NCBI GenBank assembly: GCA_964530925.1
Contig: CAZHBZ010000005.1
Span: 1-62,557, forward strand
Direction of reading: 5' to 3'
Source of the DNA: LiPW-15 sp964530925
GTDB taxonomy: Bacteria; Patescibacteriota; Minisyncoccia; UBA6257; 2-01-FULL-56-20
DNA: 62,557 bases
The notes below the pieces were generated by a model. That model searched no databases and had not been told where the DNA came from. It was given only the letters and a program-made list of their open reading frames with translations. The position numbers were made by a program, and so were the translations under genes. Shown one piece after another: positions 32,613 through 40,161 of this stretch (position 1 is the first letter of the stretch; the number at the start of each line of letters is the position of its first letter).

Positions 32613-34307
32613 ATGGGTGATTCAGGCGATTCTGCCGCGAAAAAATTAGAAGAAATAAGGCGAGCCGGGGAAGAAAGAGACGCCCAAAGGCGGGCGGAAA
32701 AATTAAGTGTTCCTTATGCGGACCTAGGGAAAACGCCGATTTCTATCGAGGCTGTCGGGCTCATCTCCGAAGCGGAGGCGAAGGAGGCGGAGGCCATCGG
32801 TATCCAGATCAAAGACCACGAAGTCGCGGTTGTCTTTTTTGACCCCACCACCGAACTAGCCAAAAAACTTATTGCCGGGCTGGTTTCCAAAAAATATACA
32901 GTGAAGCCTTTTGTGGTTTCAAAGAGCGCGCTTAATCAAGCTTGGAGTTATTACAAATTTATTTCCGTAGAAAAAGAGGGTATTACCGGTAAGGTAGCGA
33001 TAGATCAGACTAATTTCGCCGAGCAACTCAAGAGGTTTACAAATTTTCAAGCCGTAGAAGCGGCTATGACCGCTTTGGACTATGGCCACGAAAGCGTTTC
33101 CGCGCTTCTTGAATTGATTTTGGCGGGAGCCTTGGCGACCAGAACTTCAGATATACATTTTGAAGCGGAAGAAAAATCCGCGCGCATCCGTTATCGCATC
33201 GACGGATTGCTACACGATGTTGCCTCCGCGCTTCCGAAGAAAAATTACGAAGCGCTGGTTTCGAGGATAAAACTTCTTTGCAATATGAAGCTCAACATCC
33301 ACAGCGAACCGCAGGATGGAAGATTTACCATTAAGATCGAAGCAAAGGAAATTGAAATGCGTGTATCTATTATTCCTTCCGAATTCGGAGAAACCATCGT
33401 TATGCGTATTTTGGATCCGGCGGGAATTAATGTGACCTTACCTCAGCTGGGACTCCGCGAGGACGATCTCGCAATGGTAGAAAAAGAATTGTCCCGTCCA
33501 AACGGACTCATTTTAAACACCGGCCCGACCGGGTCCGGTAAGACCACTACCCTTTACGCATTTTTGCGGAAACTGGTTAACCCGGAAGTAAAAATAATCA
33601 CCGTTGAGGATCCGATAGAATACAGAATTCAAGGAATCGAGCAGACTCAAGTTGACCCGGACGCGGGCTACACTTTTGCGGGAGGGCTTCGCGCCATAGT
33701 GCGGCAAGACCCAGATGCGCTGCTGGTTGGTGAAATTCGCGATTTAGAAACGGCGGATATTGCGCTCCAAGCTTCGCTTACCGGCCACTTGGTGCTTTCA
33801 ACTTTGCACACCAATAGTGCTGTGGGCGCGGTGCCTCGGCTTGTGGATTTGGGCGTTAAGCCCGCTTCGATAGGGCCGGCTTTAACGCTTATCATTGCTC
33901 AGAGGCTAGTCCGAAAATTATGCGACGACTGCAAAAAACCGGTGGCGCTGACCCCGGAGCTCAAAGAAAAACTGGATAAATTTATGGCCGGGCTGCCCGC
34001 GCGCGTGGATAAAGCTAAATATGCGAACATAACTATTTTTGAACCCGCGGGCTGCGATGTCTGCAATCACTTTGGCTACAAAGGAAGGCGTGGCATCTTT
34101 GAATTTTTCAAAGGCGGACCGGACCTGGAAGAAATAATTTTGAAAGAGGTTTCCGAGAGGGCGCTCAGGGAGCTCGCGAAGAAGCAAGAGATGGTCACCA
34201 TGCAAGAGGACGGCGTCCTGAAAGTTTTGACGGGGATGACTACGTTTGAAGAAGTGGAATCGGTCACCGGACCGATTGAATGGGCCGAAATAGTAGGTAG
34301 TAAGTAG
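32613..34307 (+). CDS. GspE/PilB-type type II/IV pilus assembly ATPase
   Basis: 564 residues from the ATG at 32613. The N-terminal GspE-N-like domain is followed by the secretion ATPase core: Walker A GPTGSGKTTTLYAFLRK (about 310-326), Asp box SDIHFEAEE, Walker B region DALLVGEIRDLETADIA, His box GHLVLSTLHTNSA. A zinc-binding four-cysteine motif follows (CDDCKKP and CDVCNHFGYKG). It powers extension of type IV pili. No other pilus gene is nearby. ATG 32613 is preferred over the in-frame TTG at 32577 because a -10-like TAATAT sits seven bases before it. Confidence 0.93.
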   Translation: MGDSGDSAAKKLEEIRRAGEERDAQRRAEKLSVPYADLGKTPISIEAVGLISEAEAKEAEAIGIQIKDHEVAVVFFDPTTELAKKLIAGLVSKKYTVKPFVVSKSALNQAWSYYKFISVEKEGITGKVAIDQTNFAEQLKRFTNFQAVEAAMTALDYGHESVSALLELILAGALATRTSDIHFEAEEKSARIRYRIDGLLHDVASALPKKNYEALVSRIKLLCNMKLNIHSEPQDGRFTIKIEAKEIEMRVSIIPSEFGETIVMRILDPAGINVTLPQLGLREDDLAMVEKELSRPNGLILNTGPTGSGKTTTLYAFLRKLVNPEVKIITVEDPIEYRIQGIEQTQVDPDAGYTFAGGLRAIVRQDPDALLVGEIRDLETADIALQASLTGHLVLSTLHTNSAVGAVPRLVDLGVKPASIGPALTLIIAQRLVRKLCDDCKKPVALTPELKEKLDKFMAGLPARVDKAKYANITIFEPAGCDVCNHFGYKGRRGIFEFFKGGPDLEEIILKEVSERALRELAKKQEMVTMQEDGVLKVLTGMTTFEEVESVTGPIEWAEIVGSK

Positions 34308-34333
34308 TGAGCAGTAAGTAAAAAAACAAAAAA

Positions 34334-34352
34334 GCCGACCACGGTGGTCGGC
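34334..34352 (-). terminator. Terminator of the small-protein cassette
   Basis: The near-perfect palindrome GCCGACCAC-GGTGGTCGGC is followed on the minus strand by TTTTTTGTTTTTT (34333-34321). Confidence 0.9.
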
Positions 34353-34395
34353 GGAAGGGCGGGCGAGAAGAGCTGTTTTCGCGCGCTTCGTTCGC

Positions 34396-34458
34396 TTAGA
34401 CGACACTGAGCTCCTTGTTGTCCGCGAACTGAAAGGTCGCGATGAGATGAGTTTTCAT
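34396..34458 (-). CDS. Possible 20-residue peptide
   Basis: MKTHLIATFQFADNKELSVV, ATG 34458-34456, stop TAA 34398-34396. It is preceded by AAGGAG five bases before the ATG and lies 25 bases after the 54-residue gene, just before a strong terminator. Short length makes this uncertain; the support is the good ribosome-binding site in a genome region where such sites are rare. Confidence 0.4.
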   Translation of the reverse strand: MKTHLIATFQFADNKELSVV

Positions 34459-34483
34459 CACTGCTCCTTCTTGGCCCGCAGCC

Positions 34484-34648
34484 CTACTTCTTGGCTTTCT
34501 CGATTGCTTCGACGACCCGGCTGACCTGGTCGTGAATGAAGATCACCGCGCAGAAGGCGGTCGCTCCATCGAGGAGGGAATGGGTCGCGCCCCAGACGGC
34601 TCCGCAGAGCGAGAGTCCGAAGAAGGCGGAAATCATTGCGCTTTTCAT
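34484..34648 (-). CDS. Small membrane protein, 54 residues
   Basis: Begins MKSAMISAFFGLSLCGAVWG and ends VVEAIEKAKK. One or two hydrophobic helices (ISAFFGLSLCGAVWGATHSL and ATAFCAVIFIHDQV) with a charged amphipathic C-terminal helix. AGGAG lies five bases before the ATG (34648-34646). It is the first coding unit behind a long structured leader and a consensus promoter. No family recognised. An overlapping longer frame (34458-34664) is a by-product: it lacks hydrophobic periodicity and a ribosome-binding site. Confidence 0.72.
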   Translation of the reverse strand: MKSAMISAFFGLSLCGAVWGATHSLLDGATAFCAVIFIHDQVSRVVEAIEKAKK

Positions 34649-34661
34649 CTTTTCTCCTTTT

Positions 34662-34688
34662 CAAAAAGCTGGCGATAGCATAATCGCC
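34662..34688 (-). terminator. Candidate attenuator hairpin competing with the leader helix
   Basis: Minus-strand GGCGAT (34688-34683), loop TATGCT and ATCGCC (34676-34671) are followed by AGCTTTTTG. The first arm and loop overlap the 3' strand of the leader's 23-bp helix, so the two structures exclude each other. The stem is only six base pairs. Confidence 0.45.
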
Positions 34689-34838
34689 TTATACCTGGGG
34701 GCGTCCGGTTAAGGATTGGGTTTCTCTTTCGCACAGAGTGGAAAGAGGATAGAATTATTTCGAGGAGAGGGCTCGCCGAGGCCAACCCATCCTTAAATAT
34801 CTAAAAACAATTCCTGCCCCCAGATATAAGGCGACTAT
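34680..34838 (-). ncRNA. Structured 5' leader RNA of the small-protein cassette
   Basis: Arms 34838-34816 and 34702-34680 form a 23-bp helix. Its two non-Watson-Crick pairs are G-U on the minus strand but A-C on the plus strand, so the RNA is read on the minus strand. Inside, TTAAGGATGGGTT pairs with AACCCAATCCTTAA (one bulge). This encloses a CTCGGCGAG hairpin and a hairpin CTCTTTC/GAAAGAG with inner CAC/GTG. It starts about nine bases after the predicted transcription start and ends before the Shine-Dalgarno of the 54-residue gene. It could be a riboswitch-like attenuator; a 6S-like RNA is less likely because of the branched fold. Confidence 0.6.
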
Positions 34839-34853
34839 TCAATTTGTTGCGTA

Positions 34854-34882
34854 AGTTTAGCATATAAAACGACAAATGTCAA
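34854..34882 (-). promoter_or_regulatory. Consensus promoter of the structured leader
   Basis: Minus-strand TTGACA (34882-34877), a 17-base spacer and TAAACT (34859-34854). Transcription would start near 34847. Confidence 0.82.
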
Positions 34883-34923
34883 TAGCGCATGGAAACCAGG
34901 CAAAATGAGGCGAAAACAGCAAA

Positions 34924-35922
34924 ATGGACGAAGAAATAAAGAAAAATATTGACGATATCAGTGTTGACCAGGTTCTTCGCCCCGCGGCCTGGGACGAATA
35001 TACCGGCCAGGAAAAAATAAAAGACAATCTTCGGGTTATTATCGACGCCGCGCAAAAACGAGGGGAGGCTATGGACCATATTCTTTTTTCCGGCCCCGCT
35101 GGTTTGGGTAAAACTACGCTCGCGTTTTTGGTCGCGAAAGAAATGGGCGCGCCCGTCAGAACCACTTCCGGCCCGGCGCTTGAGAAGATGGGGGATATGG
35201 CCGCGATACTTTCTAACCTTGAGCCCGGCGAAGTTCTTTTTATAGACGAAGCGCATCGCATCAACCGCCTTATCGAGGAGGTTTTGTATCCGGCGATGGA
35301 AATGAGAAAACTTCACCTAGTCATTGGAAAAGGTCCGTCGGCTCGGACGCTAACCTTGGACTTGCCGCCATTCACGCTTGTGGCCGCGACCACGCGAGAA
35401 AATTTACTCTCACATCCCTTGCGTTCTCGTTTCGGCGCGATCCTACGATTGGACTACTACACGACAGACGATATCAAAAAGATTTTAGAGCGCTCCAGCA
35501 AGATTTTGGGAATAAAAATGGCGCCCGAGGGCGTGGAGACACTCGCGAAAGCTTCGCGGGCGACGCCCAGAATAGCGAATCGCCTTTTGAAACGAGCGCG
35601 CGATTACGCGGAAATTCACGGAACCGGAATGATAGACGGAGGGGTAGCAAAAAAGGCGCTCGAGATGCTTGATGTGGACGAAGCTGGGCTTGAGCCCAGC
35701 GACAGAAAATTATTGCTAACGATAGTTGAGAAATTCGGAGGCGGACCGGTAGGGGTGAATACCTTGGCGGCGGCTTTGAATGAAGAAAAAGGAGTTATTG
35801 AAGATATTTACGAACCCTATCTGATGAGCCTTGGATTTTTACAGCGGACTTCCGCGGGAAGAATGGTTTTGCCGCCAGCCTATGAACACTTGAAGATAAA
35901 GCGCCCGGGAGAACTGTTGTGA
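34924..35922 (+). CDS. ruvB: Holliday junction DNA helicase RuvB
   Basis: 332 residues, normal. The AAA+ core shows WDEYTGQEKIKDNLRVII, Walker A FSGPAGLGKTTLAFLVAKEM (about 58-77), Walker B LFIDEAHRINRLIEE and sensor FTLVAATTRENLLSHPLRSR. The winged-helix C-terminus includes KFGGGPVGVNTLAAALNEEK and YEPYLMSLGFLQRT. RuvB hexamers drive branch migration with RuvA. The gene has its own position, apart from ruvA and ruvC. It is transcribed away from the small-protein cassette; the promoters lie back to back around 34880-34920. Confidence 0.97.
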   Translation: MDEEIKKNIDDISVDQVLRPAAWDEYTGQEKIKDNLRVIIDAAQKRGEAMDHILFSGPAGLGKTTLAFLVAKEMGAPVRTTSGPALEKMGDMAAILSNLEPGEVLFIDEAHRINRLIEEVLYPAMEMRKLHLVIGKGPSARTLTLDLPPFTLVAATTRENLLSHPLRSRFGAILRLDYYTTDDIKKILERSSKILGIKMAPEGVETLAKASRATPRIANRLLKRARDYAEIHGTGMIDGGVAKKALEMLDVDEAGLEPSDRKLLLTIVEKFGGGPVGVNTLAAALNEEKGVIEDIYEPYLMSLGFLQRTSAGRMVLPPAYEHLKIKRPGELL

Positions 35923-35941
35923 TACAGAATTTAGAATGTAG

Positions 35942-35961
35942 CCTGCCCGCCGACAGGCAGG
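35942..35961. repeat. 20-bp palindromic element, copy a
   Basis: CCTGCCCGCCGACAGGCAGG, two mismatches from the copy at 62430-62449. It interrupts a TAGAAT-type repeat between ruvB and tsaE. Confidence 0.75.
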
Positions 35962-35987
35962 AATCTAGAATGTAGAAGGAAAAACTA

Positions 35988-36458
35988 ATGCGGAAAATTA
36001 CTCGTTCGGCGCAGGAGACCAGGGCTATCGCCGAAAAATTGGCAAAGGAAATTATGAAAAAGAAGTCGGGAAAACGAGCTCTGGTTTTGGCTCTTTCCGG
36101 AGAGTTGGGCGCGGGGAAGACCACATTTGTCCAAGGATTTTTTAAGGGACTTGGAATAAAAACGCGCGCGACGAGTCCGACTTTTATAATTTTCCGCCGA
36201 CACCGCATTCCTTCGCGCGCCGATCATAAGTCAAAAGTTATGGGTTATGAGTATGTGTATCACATGGACGCTTACCGGCTCTCAGGGGGCAAAGATTTAA
36301 GCCCCCTGGGATTTAACGAAATAATCGATAACCCCGAAAACATCTTGCTTGTAGAGTGGGCGGGGAATATCAAAAGTTCTATGCCCAAAAGAGCCTCTTG
36401 GATAACGTTGGAACACGGAAAAAAAGAAGGCGAGCGGAGGCTGACGATAAAACGATAG
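35988..36458 (+). CDS. tsaE: tRNA N6-threonylcarbamoyladenosine biosynthesis ATPase TsaE
   Basis: 156 residues. Walker A is LALSGELGAGKTTFVQGFF (about 34-52); ATSPTFIIF and VYHMDAYRL are typical, as is VEWAGNI. TsaE works with TsaB and TsaD to make t6A at position 37 of ANN-decoding tRNAs. Between TSPTFIIF and YVYHMDAYRL there are about 18 extra residues (RRHRIPSRADHKSKVMGYE) that most TsaE proteins lack. The underlying DNA (ATAAGTCAAAAGTTATGG) is AT-rich and repeat-like, so an in-frame repeat insertion is likely. Confidence 0.92.
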   Translation: MRKITRSAQETRAIAEKLAKEIMKKKSGKRALVLALSGELGAGKTTFVQGFFKGLGIKTRATSPTFIIFRRHRIPSRADHKSKVMGYEYVYHMDAYRLSGGKDLSPLGFNEIIDNPENILLVEWAGNIKSSMPKRASWITLEHGKKEGERRLTIKR

Positions 36459-36481
36459 CTTACAAAACAGCACTCCGCCAT

Positions 36482-36499
36482 TATAGCATATATGCTATA
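36482..36499. promoter_or_regulatory. Operator-like palindrome 1, overlapping a -10 element
   Basis: TATAGCATATATGCTATA is a perfect 18-bp palindrome. Its last bases form the -10 TATAAT (36496-36501), six bases before the GTG of the XRE gene. A repressor bound here would block polymerase. Confidence 0.75.
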
Positions 36500-36507
36500 A
36501 TGGCGGA

Positions 36508-36927
36508 GTGGCCTTTGCGGATGATTTTAAGACAAATAACAAAGCCGTCCAACTTCCAGATATAGCATATATGCTATATCAAAAATATAATAAAATGCCA
36601 TCTTACGCCCAGGGATCTAGAAGAATTCGCGAGTTTGCGAGGAATATAGAAAAGCAGAGAAATAAACGCGTCCTTGATCGCGCGGTTGGAGAAGCGATAA
36701 GAAAAGAGGCTGCCGGGCGACGCGCGTCTTTAAGCGGGATTACCGGAGAAAAGATTGCCCAAGCTCGCAAAGCTCTGGGGTTTACCCAAAAAAGATTGGC
36801 CAAGGCGGCCCATACATCGCAGAGTGTTGTTGCCAGGATAGAGAAGGGTCGTCATAATTTAAGCATTAAAAAACTTGAATTATTGGTAAGGGCGCTAGAA
36901 AAAAACTTATATATAGATATTCGCTGA
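36508..36927 (+). CDS. XRE-family helix-turn-helix regulator
   Basis: 139 residues from GTG 36508, or 110 from ATG 36595. The C-terminal HTH is clear: ITGEKIAQARKALGFTQKRL, then AKAAHTSQSVVARIEKGRHN, then LSIKKLELLVRALEKNL. The N-terminal 60 residues are basic and helical, as in antitoxin-type HigA relatives. Three identical 18-bp palindromes lie at the promoter, in the early coding region and immediately after the stop, which strongly suggests autoregulation and control of the following exonuclease gene. GTG 36508 fits a leaderless start; ATG 36595 would place both upstream palindromes in the leader. No toxin partner is evident. Confidence 0.82.
   Translation: MAFADDFKTNNKAVQLPDIAYMLYQKYNKMPSYAQGSRRIREFARNIEKQRNKRVLDRAVGEAIRKEAAGRRASLSGITGEKIAQARKALGFTQKRLAKAAHTSQSVVARIEKGRHNLSIKKLELLVRALEKNLYIDIR
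36561..36578. promoter_or_regulatory. Operator-like palindrome 2
   Basis: Identical to the palindrome at 36482-36499. It lies within the first codons if translation starts at 36508, or in the leader if it starts at ATG 36595. Confidence 0.75.
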
Positions 36928-36945
36928 TATAGCATATATGCTATA
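36928..36945. promoter_or_regulatory. Operator-like palindrome 3
   Basis: Third identical copy. It abuts the XRE stop codon and lies 13 bases before the exonuclease ATG, where it would overlap that gene's promoter region. Confidence 0.75.
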
Positions 36946-36958
36946 TTTTAAAAACTAA

Positions 36959-37870
36959 ATGAAAAAGCTTCTTTTGATTGACGCGAATTCTCTAATCCAT
37001 CGCGCCTTTCACGCGCTTCCGCCGATGACATCTCCGGATGGGGCGCCAAGCCAGGCGATATACGGGGTGTCGAGAATTCTTTTAAAACTTTGGCGTGAAG
37101 AAAGGCCGGATTATGCCGCGGCGCTTTTTGACCGGCCGGAACCGACTTTCAGGGACGAACTATATAAAGAGTACAAGGGGAACCGTCCAGAAACAGCGGA
37201 AGAACTTATTTCTCAGCTAATCGAGATTCACAATCTATTCCCGCTTTTTGGCATAAAAGTTTTTGAAAAGCCTGGGTATGAGGCCGACGATCTTATCGCC
37301 ACGCTCGCGAAAAAATTCGGCGAGGAAGATGAAACCGAAACCACGATTTTTACCGGAGATTTGGATTCTCTACAGCTCGTGAATAAAAAAGTTTCCGTGC
37401 GCGTGCCGCAGAAGGGGATAAGCGAGACGACAATTTACACCCCCGAAGCCGTCAAGGAAAGATACGGGCTCTATCCGGAATCTATTGCCGATTACAAATC
37501 TCTGGTCGGCGATAACTCCGACAACATCAAAGGCGTGCCGGGCATAGGGCCGAAGACGGCGGCAAAGCTACTTCAAAAATACGGAAATTTAAAAAAACTT
37601 TTGGAGGCCGGGGGCGACGAAGAAGTTAATAAAAAAATAATTCCTCACAAAGAGCAGGCGCTGCTCGCCGAAAAACTTGTAACCCTGCAGGGCGACGCGC
37701 CTCTCCCGATCGAGAAAATCGAGGATTTGGCGGTTTTTGAAAACGAAGCGGGTCTAAAAGATTATTTCGCCGGGAAGGGCTTCGGCTCGCTCCTCAAACA
37801 AATGAGCGAAGCGCCGAAAGAAACTCCAAAAAAAGAGAAGGAGGCGGACAGACAGGCGTCTTTTTTCTGA
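36959..37870 (+). CDS. Stand-alone 5'-3' exonuclease (Pol I N-terminal domain type)
   Basis: 303 residues; equivalent to the 5' nuclease domain of DNA polymerase I without the polymerase part. It begins KKLLLIDANSLIHRAFHALP with the first metal-binding Asp. The clusters PGYEADDLIATLAKKF and FTGDLDSLQLVN supply further acids, and the helix-hairpin-helix DNSDNIKGVPGIGPKTAAKL binds DNA. It probably removes RNA primers and flaps in repair and lagging-strand processing. The C-terminus is a Lys/Glu-rich tail. The operator-like palindrome just upstream suggests control by the XRE protein. Confidence 0.93.
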   Translation: MKKLLLIDANSLIHRAFHALPPMTSPDGAPSQAIYGVSRILLKLWREERPDYAAALFDRPEPTFRDELYKEYKGNRPETAEELISQLIEIHNLFPLFGIKVFEKPGYEADDLIATLAKKFGEEDETETTIFTGDLDSLQLVNKKVSVRVPQKGISETTIYTPEAVKERYGLYPESIADYKSLVGDNSDNIKGVPGIGPKTAAKLLQKYGNLKKLLEAGGDEEVNKKIIPHKEQALLAEKLVTLQGDAPLPIEKIEDLAVFENEAGLKDYFAGKGFGSLLKQMSEAPKETPKKEKEADRQASFF

Positions 37871-37907
37871 GATGGATTCCTGGCTGGTTTGGGTTATTAT
37901 TTAACTA

Positions 37908-39245
37908 ATGGCAAAACGAGGAGGGCCTTTCGCTAACTTCGGTGTGGTTTCCGGGCTTCCGGAAATGAAATCTTTTTGGGGCGCGCTATTCGCCCTGCTT
38001 TTGGTTTTGGTTGTTAATTTCGTATTGCTCGAAATCTATTACGCAATTTTCGCGACAATCGCGATTCTTGTCGCTTCCTATCTCACCTTCAGAAGCATTT
38101 ATTCTTCCGCGGAAAAGAGCCAGCAAACCAGCCGGGAGAGAAATCAGCTTCGGGGCATGGTGACCACAATGGACGACTCGCTGGTGGTCTACGACCAAAA
38201 TTTTACACTTCTTTTTTTTAATCCGGCCGCGGAAAGACTTTTTAAAATATCAGCGGCGGAATTTTTAGGTACGCGCGTGGAGCCAAAGCTCGCGGAGAAT
38301 CCGGCGCTCCGGCGTTTCGCGCAGGTAATTTTTCCGTCGCTCGCGCCATCTATGATAACTCGTTCGCCGGCCGGGAAATATCCGCAGGTGGTGGATTTAT
38401 CTTTCGACGATCCATATCTGGAACTTCGAACCTTCACTTCACCCATAATAGACGATGCCGGAAATCTCTCGGGGTTTATGAAAATAATCCGCGATCGGAC
38501 AAGAGAAGTTTCTTTGGCAAAGGAAAAAAGCGAATTTGTTACGGTGACCTCCCACCAGCTTCGCACTCCGTTAACTCATATTGTTTGGGCATTGGAATCG
38601 ATCAATAAAGAAGAATCGTTGGGCGCGGAGGTGAAAGCTCTCGCGGAGAACGCATACGCGGCCGCGAATCAGCTTCGGACCATCGTGGAAGACCTTTTGA
38701 ATATTTCCCGCATAGAAGAGGGTCGCTTCGGCTACCAATTCCAGAAAGCAAACATTCTGGAATTTGTGGAGAATATTTTGAACGCCGCCGCGCCAAACGC
38801 AAGACAGCTGGGAATAAAAATATATTTTAACCGGCCGGAAGAGGCGATTCCGGACTTAGCGATCGATCCCCAAAAACTTTCCATGGCTCTTACTAATCTG
38901 GTGGACAACGCAATTCGTTATAACGTCAAAAACGGTGAGGTAATAGTGGGGCTCAAGAAGGCGGAGAAAGGACCGTATGTGGAAATTTCGGTCCGTGACA
39001 CCGGAATCGGCATACCGCCCGAAGAAATAAAAAAACTGTTCGTGAAGTTTTTCCGCGCTACGAACGCTCTGAAATTCGCGACCGAGGGTTCCGGTTTGGG
39101 CTTATATATAACCCAAAACATCGTTCGCGCCCACGGAGGCAGTATGAATGTGGAGTCCGAGGTCGGAAGGGGGAGCACCTTCTCTTTTACTCTGCCGACC
39201 GATCCGACCCTTATCCCGCCCAAAGAAGTGCCGCTGGAATACTAA
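37908..39245 (+). CDS. Membrane sensor histidine kinase with PAS domain
   Basis: 445 residues. Two N-terminal membrane helices (ALFALLLVLVVNFVLLEIYY and AIFATIAILVASYL, about 27-64) with almost no external loop. A PAS domain (about 82-195; LVVYDQNFTLLFFNPAAERL) is followed by HisKA with the phospho-acceptor His in VTSHQLRTPLTHIVWALESI, and the HATPase domain with N box NLVDNAIRYN, DTGIGIPPEE and GSGLGLYITQNIVRAHGGSM. No response regulator gene is adjacent, so it is an orphan kinase within this window. Sensing is probably membrane- or PAS-based. Confidence 0.93.
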   Translation: MAKRGGPFANFGVVSGLPEMKSFWGALFALLLVLVVNFVLLEIYYAIFATIAILVASYLTFRSIYSSAEKSQQTSRERNQLRGMVTTMDDSLVVYDQNFTLLFFNPAAERLFKISAAEFLGTRVEPKLAENPALRRFAQVIFPSLAPSMITRSPAGKYPQVVDLSFDDPYLELRTFTSPIIDDAGNLSGFMKIIRDRTREVSLAKEKSEFVTVTSHQLRTPLTHIVWALESINKEESLGAEVKALAENAYAAANQLRTIVEDLLNISRIEEGRFGYQFQKANILEFVENILNAAAPNARQLGIKIYFNRPEEAIPDLAIDPQKLSMALTNLVDNAIRYNVKNGEVIVGLKKAEKGPYVEISVRDTGIGIPPEEIKKLFVKFFRATNALKFATEGSGLGLYITQNIVRAHGGSMNVESEVGRGSTFSFTLPTDPTLIPPKEVPLEY

Positions 39246-39334
39246 AAATAGAATTTAGCACCTAGAATCTAGAACGTAGAATAAATACGAAAATCAGTTT
39301 TTTTCCTAAACCTACAATCCAAAATCTACTCTCA

Positions 39335-40120
39335 ATGATTTTTTTTCTTTACGGAACAGACGGCTATAGAAGGCTAAAAAGAAAGCAGGCGATAATCGCC
39401 GAGCTCGAAAAAAAGTACCCTGATATAGTTTTTGGTAAATTTTCGCTTGCGGAAAATGGAGGCGGGGAAGATTTTTTAAATTTTGCCAAAGGGCAATCGC
39501 TTTTTAGCGCCAAACGCCTTTGCGTTTTGGAGGGTATCGATTCGATATCCGGAAAGGAGGCGAAGGAACTTTTGTGGCAGTTTTTGGAACCGAAAGATGT
39601 GGCGGTCATAATCGCCGACCAGGCGAAGGTGGCTAAGGGCCTCGAATTTCTAGTAAAGAATCCGGCGCGCGGCGAAGAGTTTGGCGAGCTTTCTGGGCCT
39701 CAACTACTTTCTTTTGTAAAAAGTTTAGCCAAAGAATCTGGAGCAAGACTTTCGCTCGGAGCGGAAAGAAAGCTCGCGGCTTTATACGCGAAAGACACGT
39801 GGGGGCTTTCAACAGAAATTAAAAAAATAGCATCTTTAGACCCGAAGCTCGCGGACGAGACCCTGGTGGAAGGACTGGGGACGATGCCGGAGATCGATTA
39901 TTGGCCGATGCTCAATTCTTTAAAAAGCAGAGACGTTTCTCTTCGTCTCAAAACTTTGGCAACACTTTTTGCGCGCAGAGAAGATCCGGCAAAAACTTTT
40001 AACATTTTGGCTGCCGCGACGAAGCCGCAAGCCTCGAGATTCGCGGGATACGATGTTTTGATAAAATCCGGGAAGATGGACTACCCTGAGGCGCTTTTGG
40101 ATTTTGTTTTGGGGGGATAA
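39335..40120 (+). CDS. holA: DNA polymerase III delta subunit (clamp loader), compact
   Basis: 261 residues against about 330-340 in E. coli. It starts MIFFLYGTDGYRRLKRKQAI; the segments LFSAKRLCVLEGIDSISGKE, LLSFVKSLAKESGARLS and LYAKDTWGLSTEIKKIASL match the delta subunit fold. Delta opens the DnaN clamp during loading. The C-terminal collar domain looks shortened. It converges on rpsT, with a terminator between. Confidence 0.85.
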   Translation: MIFFLYGTDGYRRLKRKQAIIAELEKKYPDIVFGKFSLAENGGGEDFLNFAKGQSLFSAKRLCVLEGIDSISGKEAKELLWQFLEPKDVAVIIADQAKVAKGLEFLVKNPARGEEFGELSGPQLLSFVKSLAKESGARLSLGAERKLAALYAKDTWGLSTEIKKIASLDPKLADETLVEGLGTMPEIDYWPMLNSLKSRDVSLRLKTLATLFARREDPAKTFNILAAATKPQASRFAGYDVLIKSGKMDYPEALLDFVLGG

Positions 40121-40126
40121 CAAAAC

Positions 40127-40150
40127 CCCGCCGATCCAGGGATCGGCGGG
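40127..40150 (-). terminator. rpsT/holA terminator
   Basis: CCCGCCGATCCAGGGATCGGCGGG is a ten-base-pair hairpin; on the minus strand it is followed by GTTTTGTTATCC. It is similar in sequence to the terminator at 42514-42539. Confidence 0.82.
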
Positions 40151-40161
40151 ATGAACTTGTT

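Noticed and set aside
34458..34664. 68-residue Arg-rich frame on the minus strand
   Set aside because: It overlaps the 54-residue gene in another frame and has no ribosome-binding site; composition is that of an off-frame translation.
34680..34838. 6S RNA
   Set aside because: Size and closing helix fit, but the interior is branched rather than one rod with a central bubble, and coding units with ribosome-binding sites follow in the same transcript.
34680..34838. MITE-like mobile element because of its terminal inverted repeats
   Set aside because: The two mismatches in the arms are G-U pairs on one strand only and a promoter reads into it, which favours an RNA; no target duplication is visible.
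36482..36945. CRISPR-like array
   Set aside because: The three identical units are palindromes with unequal spacing (61 and 349 bases) around and inside a coding gene, without cas genes.
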